From NCBI GenBank assembly GCA_027627225.1, contig CM051032.1, positions 67,739,320 through 67,803,319 on the forward strand: 64,000 nt of DNA. Direction: 5' to 3'. Positions 46,958-58,204 of the stretch are shown piece after piece. Made by a program: the position numbers and the translations under genes. The notes under the pieces were generated by a model that saw only the letters and a list, made by a program, of their open reading frames with translations, had not been told where the DNA came from and ran no database searches. This DNA comes from Congeria kusceri. Taxonomy: Eukaryota; Mollusca; Bivalvia; Myida; Dreissenidae. Within the stretch, counting starts at the first letter, position 1. Each line of letters opens with the position of its first letter.

Positions 46958-49007
46958 ATTTCATGTCTCTTTCGATACCCAATAACAGTAAAAAACATTT
47001 TATATACCGGTAACATACATAAACATCGACAAAATTATTTCTCTTGTCGAAAAAATGCAAATATATATTTTCTGTCGATGCAGACCCTGATATCCTACAG
47101 CAATGGCTACATTCGGTTTTGAATGAGAAAGTAAGAACAGCACATGCATCAACAGCCGATCTGACTTGTCTAGACGCTGTGTATACATGTATATAATAGT
47201 TTGCTTTGCAGCAAAGTATTATTTCAGTTTTAAATTTATCTCTCAATACGCATTTCTGAACATAGGTTTTTCGCAACATTTTTTACAATATTATTTTTAA
47301 AATTATACTGACATCATTAAAAACCATGAATGGTTTGCATTATAATTTTGGTACACAATATTACAGTCCCTCTTCAAAGGAATTAGCTTGTGACATAAAC
47401 TGTTATATCGTTTTGGCTCTATAGGTGAAGATAGGCATTTTTGTTGGCTATATACTGACATTGTTGAGTTAACGGTTTAATATTCGTGTGATAAAGCATT
47501 TGTTGCTGTTGATTTTTGTTTCATTTGTTTCATCCACCTTTTATTAATATGGTCTATGAATGTCATTTGCCCTACATGTACATCAGTTCATATATAGCTT
47601 CATGTTAGCAAAAATGATTTCTATACCTGATATGTCCCTGTTTTTCTGATTTCAAGAGATGATATTGTTTTTCTGCTGTTCTGAGTTCAATATAGCATTC
47701 TCTCCCTTAATTGATTAAAAACAAACTTGGCTTTATTGTTCATCCAATTAAGACTTTGTTCAGAACAAGTGATTTATTGACCTAATTATTGACCTCATAA
47801 ACATACTTGCATGTAGATAAGACATGTGGGGAGTCAGGGGATTGTACTAGTATATGTTTTGTTTGTACAATGGATTAATTGGTGTGTTAAGTGTTTTCGC
47901 TGTGTTTTATGTACAAACACTAATAATAATGCATTAAAGTAAGTCAAATTTAGATATATACAGGGTATACTAACTTTATTTTTATAGATATTCCTAAGTG
48001 TTCCTTTAGATGACAGATTATCAGAAAATAAATTTATATGTTGCACCTTTAAGTGACAAATCTTGCCTTGCATCGGCAGATAGTATTTTAAAATAGAAAA
48101 TATGTGCATTTTGATACATAATTATTGTCTAGTTTTGGGGTGTGTTTTTTTAATAATTAGTAGCAGTAGATTGTAAGGGGAGACAATTGTTAAGGTTTAA
48201 AGTAGAGTGATGTATCGTTATAACAACAGTTTTATGTTTTGTAACAGGTTTATTATAAAAAGGCAATATACATGTGATGTTATTATGTAGTGCATATTAC
48301 ATGTATGTCATGTGTGTTGTTGATTTGTTATTTGTTGGAATTTGGTAGGATACCCTTTTAAATGTATTGTTTAGGGTCTGAAATGTTGAATAACTGTAAT
48401 AATGTTAATGCAAAAACCTGTGTGAACCCATACACATCATTTTTTGGTACATTGTTTTAAGTATATAAAGCATGTCCAATTATATTTTCTCCCTGCTTTG
48501 CAGATGGTTCCTGTAATGAGGGAATGTGTCTACAACAGTGCCATGATTTTGTTATTGTGGATTTTTACCAAACATTTTGAACTGATAAAACTCTTCTTTG
48601 TATCTTACATTTAAATCGAGTTACAGCAAGCTTAAGTGACTGAATTAATAACAATGTTATTACTAAAAGAACCGAGATTTATTTATTTTTCAAATTACTT
48701 ATTATAAGGAAAAAATGACTAACATAACTGGTTCCTTCTTGAGGTTTAATTATATTGTGAATCAATAACTGATATGACAGAATTGTTTTGTTATGTAGAA
48801 AATGTATAACCTTATTACATGGTTATTGACTGGAATGTACGCCAACTGTTCTGGGATGCGGATGTGATTTCCCCTGTGTCTGCTTCTTAAAAGGGCATAT
48901 CGACGGTATTTGCCATCAATATAGACACATGTTAAAACAACACATATAACTATTTTTCACGAATATGTTTTTCTAGTAGCAATAACATGTTGATGAAAAA
49001 TATAAAT

Positions 49008-49268
49008 GTGGCGCGTTGTGGGAAAACCGGTCTTAATGCATGTGCGTAAAGTGTCGTCCAGGATCAGCCTGTGCAGTCTGCACAGGCTAATCCAGGACGG
49101 CACTTTCAGCTTGTATGGTATTTTCTGTTTCAAGGAAGTCTCTTCTAAACATAAATCCACTATAGGCGGAAAGTGCCGTCCTGGATTAGCCTGTGCGGAC
49201 TGCACAGGCTAATCCGGGACAACACTTTATGCACATGCATTTAGACCGGTTTTCTCACGACGCGCCAC
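49008..49268. mobile_element. Palindromic element P4, copy 7
   Basis: GTGGCGCGTTGTGGG to CGACGCGCCAC with exact AAAT on both sides and both internal hairpins intact. Confidence 0.92.
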
Positions 49269-50045
49269 AAATAAAGTCAAAAAAGTTGTTCGTTCAATAC
49301 ACGATTCGAGCGGGATTCCAACTCGTGCCTAAAGAGTCGTGCATTTCAATGGAAACTTTCCTATGCTAGACTACATTTATCAATAGTGCGCATGCGTGTA
49401 GTGGTACTTCATGTACATTTCATTCATATTAATTTTTCTACAACTTCTAATTTTCCTCGCCCGCTATAGTTTCACGCTGACAACCTTTTTATAGTTATAA
49501 AAATATACTGTTTGTTTATAAAATCTATACATATTTGTAAGTAATAATTCAATGAATACTTCATAAAATTAATTAACTTTTTGAAAATATTATTATACTG
49601 CAATAACCGTTGATACGCCCCTTTAAATGTAAATTGCTTTCCATAGCAATGTATCTCCACAAGACTGGAAAAACTTGTACCTGTATACATATATTTGACA
49701 AAAAAAAACATACATTGGGACTGAGACATTAAACTTAACATACAAGTGTTTGCAAGAATTCTCTGAATGATAAGAAAGTGCCATACTTTGGTCATAGTTT
49801 CCATACATCATAATGAATACTGGTACTTTAATCTTATTAAAATCACCACCTGTTTGACCCCAACTATAGCATCCATGCTGCTAGTGGAGCAAATGGTCTA
49901 ATTGGATTTTAATGCGATTGACCCTTACGCGTGAATCGGTTTTAGAAAGCTTCAGAACTATGAAGCGTTGGGATCATTCTTTGGTATGTTACTGGCATTG
50001 CATGTTGGCACCCTGTCAGTATTGTTAACTTTTCCAGCCACAGTT

Positions 50046-50181
50046 GATTTATGTTTAGAAGAGACTTCCTAGAAACAGAAAATACCATAAAATTGGAAAT
50101 TGCCATCCCGGACTGCACAGGTTAATCCAGGACAACACTTTACGCACAAGCATGAAGCCCGGTTTTCCCATGACATGCCTC
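50046..50181. mobile_element. Palindromic element P4, 3' half, copy 8
   Basis: Only the right half remains, from the central ATTTATGTTTAGAAG segment to CATGACATGCCTC, with a partly deleted hairpin. Confidence 0.8.
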
Positions 50182-50934
50182 ATTTCTTTTATCCATATCT
50201 ATAATAAGAAAATTTCGTTTAGGTCAATCCTTGTACCCAATGCCATGTGTAAACAGTTGAGCGAAACAAAATAATTTGAATGTATTCTTGTTTTAGGCCG
50301 AGTTGTTTATAATCTTATGATTATTCTCAAATCGTAGTATTTACATGCACAAGTGAAGATAAAGTTGTATAGAGAGTACCATATATATTAATTATCATAG
50401 GAACAGCTGAAGAGAAGAATACAAGAAAGGAATTTTCTTAATAAGGAAATATCTTGATGGCTAATTTTTGTGATTTTCTTAGGCATGAATCAAATGCAGA
50501 CAGTTATGTATTTTAAATCTCCATTATTTGGCTGACACTTGGTGCGCTGAGCATACAAATAATTGTATTACCTACTTTACTATATAAATGATAATTAAGC
50601 GTTTTTAACTGTTAACCACTTTGCTAAAACAAGCTTCTTCCAACAAGCAACATTTTGTGATGTTTCGTGGTTTTGTTTCGTTATGTTGCCCTCATTATTA
50701 TTCAAAGGGAAGCAACCTGCGCATAACGTTGCGCAATGTAAATTTAAAGTAACACTGACTGCTACCAACTGTTACAAGCAGCTAGGACTCAGGATAATGA
50801 TTGTTCTATTTTGAGTTGTGCGATTCACAACTATCATTATATTAGATTTCATGGAAAATAAAACAATTCAATATTGCTATTATCTATATTAGAAGTAGGT
50901 AATAAAACAGATATTTCATTGTCATTTTGGAACT

Positions 50935-51050
50935 GTCAAATTGTTTCCTTCAGTATCGGGGGGCAAAATTTTGAACTGTTGATCTCGGCCTAACGGCCTC
51001 GGGGCAACAGTTCAAAATATGCCCCCTCTACTTCAGGAAAACAATTTGAC
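50935..51050. repeat. Hairpin with a CTCGGCCTAACGGCCTCGG core
   Basis: Arms GTCAAATTGTTTCCTTCAGT... and ...CTTCAGGAAAACAATTTGAC pair; inner arms TTTTGAACTGTTG and CAACAGTTCAAAA surround the core. Confidence 0.88.
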
Positions 51051-51287
51051 TGTTGCCAAATGCTAATGAAAATATCTGTATAATGCGATTACTGTTTGGC
51101 GATCAATTATATAATTTATATTTTATTTATTTAGTGCTGTAGAATTATTTCATTTCATGTTTACAAGTATATCTGAAATGTACAGCAAGGAGAAAATCTT
51201 GAAAAAGAAAATATTGCAATGGCATGTCTTTAGGCGTGGACGTATTGATTTAACTTGCTTAATTGAATGCATGTATTTCACTCTCAC

Positions 51288-51311
51288 CCCCCCCCCCCCC
51301 CCAAAAAAAAA
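51288..51311 (+). repeat. C run followed by A run
   Basis: About 16 C then about 9 A, in AT-rich intergenic sequence. Confidence 0.95.
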
Positions 51312-51591
51312 GAGAATTAAATTCAAATAATTTTGTTTATTTCCAAGTCAACTCTGTTTGAAACATATTTCTTCAGCTGAATATTAGAGATTTTTATGAC
51401 GTCAACATTCAGAAATAATATTGATTAATGTATTACTATTGTATTATACACCGTACTTGTGTGCATATTGTTGAATTGCTGCTAATGTGATGTCATATTA
51501 TAAATCATGCTACCCTCAATAAAATGTTTTGTTTTAGTGAAGTGAGTCATGTTTGCTATTATGGACATTTATTTCTTTATAAAACCTTGCT

Positions 51592-51844
51592 CAGGGGTCA
51601 TAATTCAGAAACATCTTAAGTGAAATCTTAGCCTTAAAATCGTCATTTTTCTGAAACATTTTATTCCATGTATTCATGAAATTCTGCTAAATGTTCGCTA
51701 ATTATAAATTTGTTATCAACTACTATTTACTTAAAACACAATTGGAATCATTAATTTAAATGTAGTTAAAAAAAATATTGCCTTACAAAAATTGGAACTT
51801 AAGTGAAAATATTTTAAGATAAACTTTCTGGAATATGGCCCCTG
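51592..51844. mobile_element. 253-bp MITE
   Basis: Ends CAGGGGTCATAATTCAGAAA and TTTCTGGAATATGGCCCCTG form a terminal inverted repeat. No clear target duplication. Similar in length and end type to 29872-30389. Confidence 0.75.
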
Positions 51845-52290
51845 AAGCAACGTTCTCTCAAATACGCTATGGTTCGTGATTAGACCATGGGAAATGAGGC
51901 TAGCAAAATTTCGTACTCGTGAATAATTAATGAGACATCTCATTGGTTTCGTGTCTAAGTGTGCACGCAAAATTAAACCAATGAAACGACACGTTATTAA
52001 AACAGTTACATGTAGGTGGTGTTCGCTTTTATTTACGGTGGTCCTGCACATGGTCCATGAAACAGTTCGAAAATAGGCAGTAAACCAAAAACAAAGTAGT
52101 TAAATTACCCTGAATACCATGCACGAATGTAAGGGCGTACTCATAAGTTTTTGAGCGGTTAGTACACAATGACTTATTAACCAGTCAACTGATAATTGTT
52201 TTCAGGCCTACACATGAAGAGTATTTAAATGTTACATGTAAGTTCATTGGCTCATCAATATTCATGAAAACGAACTTTTGAAAGGCAATT

Positions 52291-52410
52291 CTGGAAAGGT
52301 CTGCTGAACTGCGTATTTTTCAGTAACACTGCTTCAGAACCATCGTTGAAACTCACAATGGTTCTCAAGCAGTGTTACTGAAAAATATGGAATTCAGCAG
52401 ATCTTTCCAG
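52291..52410. repeat. 120-bp hairpin, 53-bp arms, 14-bp loop
   Basis: Left arm CTGGAAAGGTCTGCTGAACT...CAGAACCAT pairs with right arm ATGGTTCTCAAGCAG...CAGATCTTTCCAG with about five mismatches. No terminal duplications recognised. Confidence 0.9.
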
Positions 52411-52547
52411 TTTTGCCACTAGTATATTTCCCAGCTAGTGTTAATGGTTTAATGTTCATTCATTGCTTTTGGCAAAATGTTTCCCAAAGATTTAGCACAT
52501 GCTTTTTTTGTAAATTAGGTTTACAGTTAAACAAGGAGATATCCAAA

Positions 52548-52615
52548 TAGCAGTTAGTGGTCTTATGGTAACCCACTGGATTCACAACCCAGGGTCCACA
52601 AGTTCGAGCAAACGC
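52548..52615 (+). repeat. tRNA-like SINE head
   Basis: TTAGTGGTCTTATGG (A-box-like), CACAACCCAGGG and ACAAGTTCGAGC (B-box-like) with tRNA-like spacing but no closed acceptor stem. The sequence to about 52860 may be its body. Confidence 0.5.
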
Positions 52616-52929
52616 CACACCCAAAACCTACTAACTTGTCTTTCGCACGAGCTATTAAACCGAGGTGCAGTGTATTAGGTGCATCACACCAGGCACTAAA
52701 AGACCCAGGGTCACCCCTGGAACAGTTTGTATCCTGTATCTTGCACTATCCGCCTTGACCGAACAAACAAGTCTGGGGGCAATGGCCATGTGGGAAGGAA
52801 TACCTGTGAAATCGATTTTCACCCTTCACAAAAGTGCAACAAATGGACAACGCCCTTAATTGTTCTGCATAAATGAGTGACAGTTGTAAAGTGTCTATGA
52901 ACCATTGCATTGAAATTGGGTCGGGAGAC

Positions 52930-53310
52930 ATATTTGATTTTGTGCTGGTAAGTTGTTTGATTTTGTGCTGGAAAGTTGTATGTCTGGACTTCTGGATGGA
53001 TGTCTGGACTCGTGAAAACAAATGTCTGCGGTTGTTCCCTGTAACCCTGTTCGGATTTTTACGAAACTTCACAGGATTGACCTGCACCAAGTCTTGTTGT
53101 GCAGATTGTCGGCATGTCGTTAGCGGCGGATTTTGGGCGGAGTTATGGCCCTTTCAAGTTTTTCACATAACAGACCTTAAATGCGCGTAGTCTCCATAAC
53201 CCCTGGTCTGATTCTGACGAAACTACAGGATGATCAGTACTAAGTCTAGTTGTGCATGTCTTCGGAATGTCATGGTAGGCGGATTTTGGGCGGAGTTATG
53301 GCGGTGCTTA
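52930..53310 (+). repeat. ~170-bp repeat, about two copies
   Basis: ACGAAACTTCACAGGATTGA, then GGCGGATTTTGGGCGGAGTT and ATGGC occur twice in diverged units. Confidence 0.8.
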
Positions 53311-53586
53311 ACAATATATTAGAAGAACAAGACATTAATTTATAGAAATGAGTTTATTGTCTATGAAACAATGATAACATGAAACATGTTGGTAGCACTT
53401 GTAATTAAATTATCTGACGGGCAACAATTTCTAGTTTAGGGAATTGGAACATTTCTAACAGTTTAAATGTTAAACATGCATCGTTTTTAAATATGCCTGT
53501 CTTTTATAACTCTATAAATATTAAACTTCATTATCCAAACAAGTAGAGAAGACAGTGGATGTTAAAAACGAAGCTTTCCTACATGT

Positions 53587-53592
53587 TTTATT
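53587..53592 (-). promoter_or_regulatory. Candidate polyadenylation signal of PSMB2
   Basis: TTTATT on the + strand reads AATAAA on the gene strand, about 180 bases past the PSMB2 stop. Confidence 0.4.
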
Positions 53593-53769
53593 TCCAGACA
53601 ATTATGAGCTTTTTCTCTGTTTTAAAGATTTCAGTTCAAATAACTCGGCATACATGTATGCATGCGCGCATCTCAAACAAACTAAATGATTCTTCTGTCA
53701 GCCTTAATGACACCAAAACAATAGTTCAACAGTTCTGAATTTGCTAGAGAGAGATCCCGGTGTAAGGCG

Positions 53770-53877
53770 CTATGCCGGGGTCCCTGTCGCCACTATATTC
53801 GGCAGATCTTGGATCCCATCCTTCGTGATGCACCTCACTTTGAATGTGGGCATGTTCACTATGAATCTCTGTTTGAT
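53770..53877 (-). CDS. PSMB2: PSMB2 terminal exon
   Basis: 35 codons plus TAG: starts [15 protein letters not shown], then [12 protein letters not shown] and a short divergent tail. Matches QKRFILNLPTFSVR and the DGIHDLDNI region of human PSMB2. Acceptor TTTCAG just above 53877. A palindromic element sits 54 bp upstream in the intron. Confidence 0.95.
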   Translation of the reverse strand: MKQRFIVNMPTFKVRCITKDGIQDLPNIVATGTPA

Positions 53878-56800
53878 CTGAAATGAAATGGCTTCGAATA
53901 GAATCACTGCCGCGAAGGTGCACTATATATGAGGCGTGTCGTGGGAATATTGGGCTTAATGCATGTGCGTAAAGTGTCCTCCCCAATAAGCCTGTGCAGT
54001 CCGCACAGGCTTATACGGGATGACACTTTACGCACATGCATTAAGCCCGGGTTTCCCACGACATGCTTCATATGATTTTGAATGGATTTATTATTCAACT
54101 GGCTTACACGCGCATTGTTTAGAGAACTATTTCCAGCTTAATTAAATTCTAGTTTAGAAGCGTGTGTTGTTGCATTCAATCGGAAATTGTGTCGTCATTT
54201 CAGGATGTTTAACATGTATGCATGGATTGATATGTGGACGTGTATTGTTCTTAAAACTATTTCTAAAAACATTTAATGACAAGTGTTTGTCACAAAAATG
54301 AATGCTTTTCATTTACCAAGAACATTCTAAAATACGCCTCAGTTTTAAATAATATCAGAAATCTTAGAAGCCATGCTCTGTTTTGACCATAAGTAGCACT
54401 TGAATACACAGTGATTGATAATAAGTAAAGATAATTGTCTCTTCTCACCTCATTAACACACTTTGCTAAAAGCTTTTGTGCTTCTTCTAATGTTATATCT
54501 GCAAAGGATGAAATATATACAATCATTAAACAAATGCTATTTATTGTGATATAGCTGATATAACTTTAAAATACATTCACGTTCAATAAATAAGCAAAAT
54601 GCATGTAAAGGAGTCATTCAATGATTTACTGATAATTAAAATATTATGACCAATAAAATACAGAATAGAAAGAACAAACGAAAAAAAGTATACTTGATAA
54701 GACAGAATTGGTTCATTTCTTTTACCCATTATACTTCATTTCTTGAATAAAAATTTAATTCACTAATGATTTGCTAAATGCATGTGTGACATGTAGCAGT
54801 GGAAGAGACTGAACAATAATGCTACAAGACTTCAGTGATTTGAGCCCAGCAGCCAGTGCAATACGACCAGTACCTTCCCGATAATGTCTGTCCAGTATGC
54901 TAACAGTGAAGAAAGACCCATAGCCGTGTGCTCCGAAGGGGACCTTGTTCAGGGAGGCCAGGTAGTCCATGAAATACAGGGCCGGCCCCTTCTCCTTGTC
55001 GTATCCCGCCAACAACAGGTTCACCATGTAGGGGGTCTGAAAACGTTAGGGACAGGTCTAGCATCAGAGTCTAGGTACGGAGTCTATGTTAGTATTACCA
55101 GTAGCCATTTGTATACTACATCAGGAATCAGGGCCCGTATGCACCAACATATTCTTAGACTTAAGTCTAAGAATGAAGTCGAAGAATAAAGAATATTCTT
55201 GAAGCGCTGTAAATTTGTATCTTTCATGGTATTTACCCACTCTTACTACAGCATTCTTTATTTAGAACAATATGGTTTATGACATGAGCAATATTGGTAA
55301 CCAGCATATTAAATTTTGCAAACGCAAAAGTATTTTTCTTGAGTCTAAGTCTGTTCTTTATCCTTGAGTCTAAGTCTGTTCTTTATCCTTGAGTCTAAGT
55401 CTGTTCTTTATCCTTGAGTCTAAGAATGGGTTGGTGAATACGGGCCCGGGTGTCATCATCATCATCTCATAAGAAACATTGGGAACATCTAGAATAATTG
55501 ACATTATCTAGTAGTTTAATAATTCCAGGGTTGATATCATGTTAATGTTTAAAAATGTGGCCGTCGTGGGAAAACCGGACATAATGCATGTGCGTAAAGT
55601 GACGTCCCGGACTTTAAAAATACGGGACTGCACTTCCCGCTTTTGTGGTATTTTCTGTTTCATGGAAGTCTCTTATAAACATAAATACACTGTAGGCGGA
55701 AAGTGCCATCCCGGATAAGCCTGTGCGGACTGCACAGGCTAATCCGGGACAACACTTTACGCAGATGCATTAAGTTAGGTTTTCCCACGATGTGCCACAA
55801 ATGTTTTTCCACAATGGCACATGACACCCTTTATAAATTAACATAATTATTGGCAAGTTCTGACATGTATATCTCATAAGCCGAAAGATATGCATCATTT
55901 CTCTGTGGACCAACCCAGACAGGCAACAGTGGTTAACAAGAGCTGTTTGTAAAATAGTTATGTCCTTTCTAGGGTAAAATAGCTATAAAGGCTAATTTTA
56001 GATGATCAAGGGCCCAGTGTTTTTTTTAACCATAGGGGGAAAGGTGGCGGGGCCCTTCAGATGGGGAATTTTACGGCAACAGGGGATTTTTTTTAGAAAA
56101 GCATTATTAGTAAATTTACATGTTTATATTCTACTTTGTTATAAAACATTAATTAATCAATTGTTTTGCTGTAACCAAAGATAACGTAGATTTTGCTTTA
56201 ACTTTGTTTGATGAAAAACTGCTTCGATATTTTACGAAAATTCCTCTATCTTAGTCAATTTTTGTCCGATTTTGTTCATTTTTTTTCAAAATAAAGCTTT
56301 CATTCTTAGGGGAATTTTAAGGTAAAGATAGGGGAAAATGTATACCTTTTAAGTAGGGGAATGGGGCCAAATTTCGGCCTCAAATTGGTCATAAAAAAAA
56401 CACTGGGGCCATAACACCACAGTTACTTGGACGGTTTCGTTGATTAACGAACTTAACAGATATAATATGCCTACACAGATTTTCACCAAGTTTGGTGAAG
56501 ATCGGCTATGAAGTGTTGGATTTAGAGAGCGGAAAGGGTTAAAAAGGCCAATTTGAGATAATTCAAGGGTCGTAACTCCACAATTCCTGGGGCGATTTGG
56601 CTGATTATCGAACTTGACCTATATATTATTATAACAAACAGTTTCATGAAATTTGGTGAAGACCTGATGCGAAAATGGCTAAAAAGGCCAATTTTAGATA
56701 ATTCAAAGGACATAACTCCACAATTCATGGAGAGATTTGGCTGATTATCAAACTAAACCTAGATATCATATCAACAAAACATTTTCATTAAGTTTGGTGA

Positions 56801-58016
56801 AGATCGGATGAAAACTGTTGAAAAACTGAGCGGAAACAAAAGTGGTCTATCGACAGACAGACCGACCAACATTAGCAAACCAATATACACTGCCATTGTC
56901 TAAAGGATTTCATTTAGTCTTAAAGGATTTAAAGTGGTAAAGAATCAACAGATCATTCTAAACAGCACTTACAGAGCTACGGAGATAGTCTGCAAGATTC
57001 TTTCGTGTAAAATTTGCAGCTGCATCTGGGGACAATTCGTAACCTGAAACAAACCAACTGCATTTTTATATAAAACAATGTGGACAGACTCTTTCGCCTT
57101 CCATTAAACAAACATGATATTTAATTTTGGATCCATAATTAATCTATGGACTGTATGCTTTTCAGAGTGTGAACCATTTATTTTCATTCTCCAGTCATTA
57201 TTCTATTTCAGCCCTATAAAGTTACAAAATATTTTCTAGCTCGACAGATACTACTCAGGGGTGTCATTATTAACCGATTGCCGATCAAATTCATCGTTTA
57301 AAATTGTGAGATTTTTTTTTCAGGAAATTTAAATTGCAATCGGTAATTACTAATATCACCAGGAGGCCCCCTAGACCCCTGGCAAAATCGCTTAGATATA
57401 GATAAAAATCACTTGTTTCATTTGATAATGACAACCCCTGGATAGTTCTCCCTACAACAAACTGACACCGCAAATCTGATTTCGGAAGTTTTGCTCATAT
57501 TTGGAAGTTTTGACAGTATTGATTGACATAAGTCCTGAGCATTTCAGAAATGTAATTTAAGTATAAAATTTCAAGGTTTGTTTAAGTCATTTCTTTTTCA
57601 TCATTATAATATGCCCATTTATTGAGTTAAAACAGGTATACATTGAGATGAATCACTTTAATTTTTCTTACTTGTTCAACCAAACATGATCAAACTTCTA
57701 TGGCTGCAATTTAGAAAGTCCTAAAACTTCCATGGCTGCAATTTTGGAAGTCCTGTGACAAAAACTGGGAGTAAATTACTCCTAAACTTTCCTCAATGCA
57801 AGCCCTGTTGGCTTGTGCTAATTTCGACCACTGTGTTAAAATTTTGTGTTAGTTTACAAATAATTGCAGAAAATTTCTCAAAAGTACCGTTACCATTTCT
57901 CATTTTGTAGAGTTGAATGTTTTTACTCATGTACTCTGCAAACTGGACTGTGTCACCAGACTCACCGACCACCAGCATCAGCAGATTGTCATTTAACTTG
58001 TGCATCTTATCTAGAT
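53770..58016 (-). CDS. PSMB2: Proteasome subunit beta type-2 (20S beta-4), 3' five coding exons
   Basis: Non-catalytic beta-ring subunit of the 20S proteasome core. Minus-strand exons 58016-57894, 57043-56973, 55036-54874, 54498-54449 and 53877-53770 total 515 bp: two phase bases plus 171 codons including stop TAG, all junctions AG/GT and in phase. Diagnostic stretches matching remembered human PSMB2 are [71 protein letters not shown] and [12 protein letters not shown]. About 30 N-terminal residues on exon 1 were not found between 58017 and 64000. Intron 1 holds an antisense hAT transposon. The gene converges on ZYG11B with 8 kb between the stops. Confidence 0.96.
53931..54069. mobile_element. 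Palindromic element P4, short single-hairpin form
   Basis: 139 bp: GAGGCGTGTCGTGGG, one inner hairpin (GCCTGTGCAGTCCGCACAGGC), then the mirrored end. ATAT flanks both sides. It lacks the central segment and second hairpin of the long form and sits 54 bp from the last PSMB2 exon. Confidence 0.85.
54449..54498 (-). CDS. PSMB2: PSMB2 exon 5
   Basis: 50 bp; with the carried base it encodes [17 protein letters not shown], aligning without gaps to the ELLRKCLEEL helix of the human protein. Acceptor TTTGCAG, donor GAG|GTGAGA. Confidence 0.93.
54874..55036 (-). CDS. PSMB2: PSMB2 exon 4
   Basis: 163 bp beginning [18 protein letters not shown] and ending HYRE plus one base. It carries the most conserved core of the subunit. 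Acceptor TTTCAG, donor AAG|GTACTG. Confidence 0.97.
55129..55448. mobile_element. MITE with GGGCCCGTATTCACCAA-type ends and an internal short tandem repeat
   Basis: Left end CAGGGCCCGTATGCACCAA and right end TTGGTGAATACGGGCCCGG are inverted. Near the right end, TTGAGTCTAAGTCTGTTC recurs in about four 26-bp units (55341-55430). Confidence 0.75.
55557..55798. mobile_element. Palindromic element P4, copy 10
   Basis: GTGGCCGTCGTGGG to CACGATGTGCCAC with exact AAAT on both sides; the first inner hairpin is shortened. Lies in PSMB2 intron 3. Confidence 0.88.
55935..56880. repeat. ~150-bp repeat array interrupted by MITE M5 copy 3
   Basis: AACAAGAGCTG at the left edge. Three units contain CATAACTCCACAATTC, GGCTGATTATCGAACT and TTTGGTGAAGATCGGATG. 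MITE copy 3 splits the first unit. Confidence 0.85.
56015..56405 (-). mobile_element. MITE M5, copy 3, reversed and nested in a tandem repeat
   Basis: 391 bp with CAGTG...CACTG ends and exact GGGCC duplications at 56010-56014 and 56406-56410. Removing the element and one duplication restores host text TCAAGGGCCATAAC, which matches neighbouring repeat units (TCAAGGGTCGTAAC, TCAAAGGACATAAC). Confidence 0.93.
56973..57043 (-). CDS. PSMB2: PSMB2 exon 3
   Basis: 71 bp completing the Gly of RNGYELSP and encoding [17 protein letters not shown]. Acceptor TTTCAG, donor TCT|GTAAGT; ends in phase 0. Confidence 0.95.
57256..57440. mobile_element. Short MITE in PSMB2 intron 2
   Basis: CAGGGGTGTCATTATTAACC at the left and TTGATAATGACAACCCCTG at the right form hAT-like terminal inverted repeats. 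Length 185 bp; no clear target duplication. Confidence 0.65.
57894..58016 (-). CDS. PSMB2: PSMB2 exon 2
   Basis: 123 bp encoding [18 protein letters not shown] and onward to YKMRN plus one base. Acceptor TTTCAG lies just above 58016; donor ATG|GTAACG is below 57894. The first two bases complete an Asp codon begun on the unseen first exon. Confidence 0.95.
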
Positions 58017-58204
58017 CTGAAACAGAATTCACACAGATTTACTTTCAGCTAATATTCTAAGATACAGATATGTTTTGCAGTTTGATAGACTAATATGTAT
58101 TATTCTAATTGCTACAGCATCTATTCTCACTATATATTTTTTTATGTATTTATTGGAAACTTCTAGTAGCATGTTGCCATTTTTTAGTTGAGGTGTATAC
58201 ATGG

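Larger units (their letters stand above)
45846..53586. other. Intergenic region between convergent genes
   Basis: No exon recognised on either strand. Holds P4 copies (46711, 49008, 50046), hairpins at 50935 and 52291, the MITE at 51592, a tRNA-like head at 52548 and the repeat at 52930. Confidence 0.6.
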
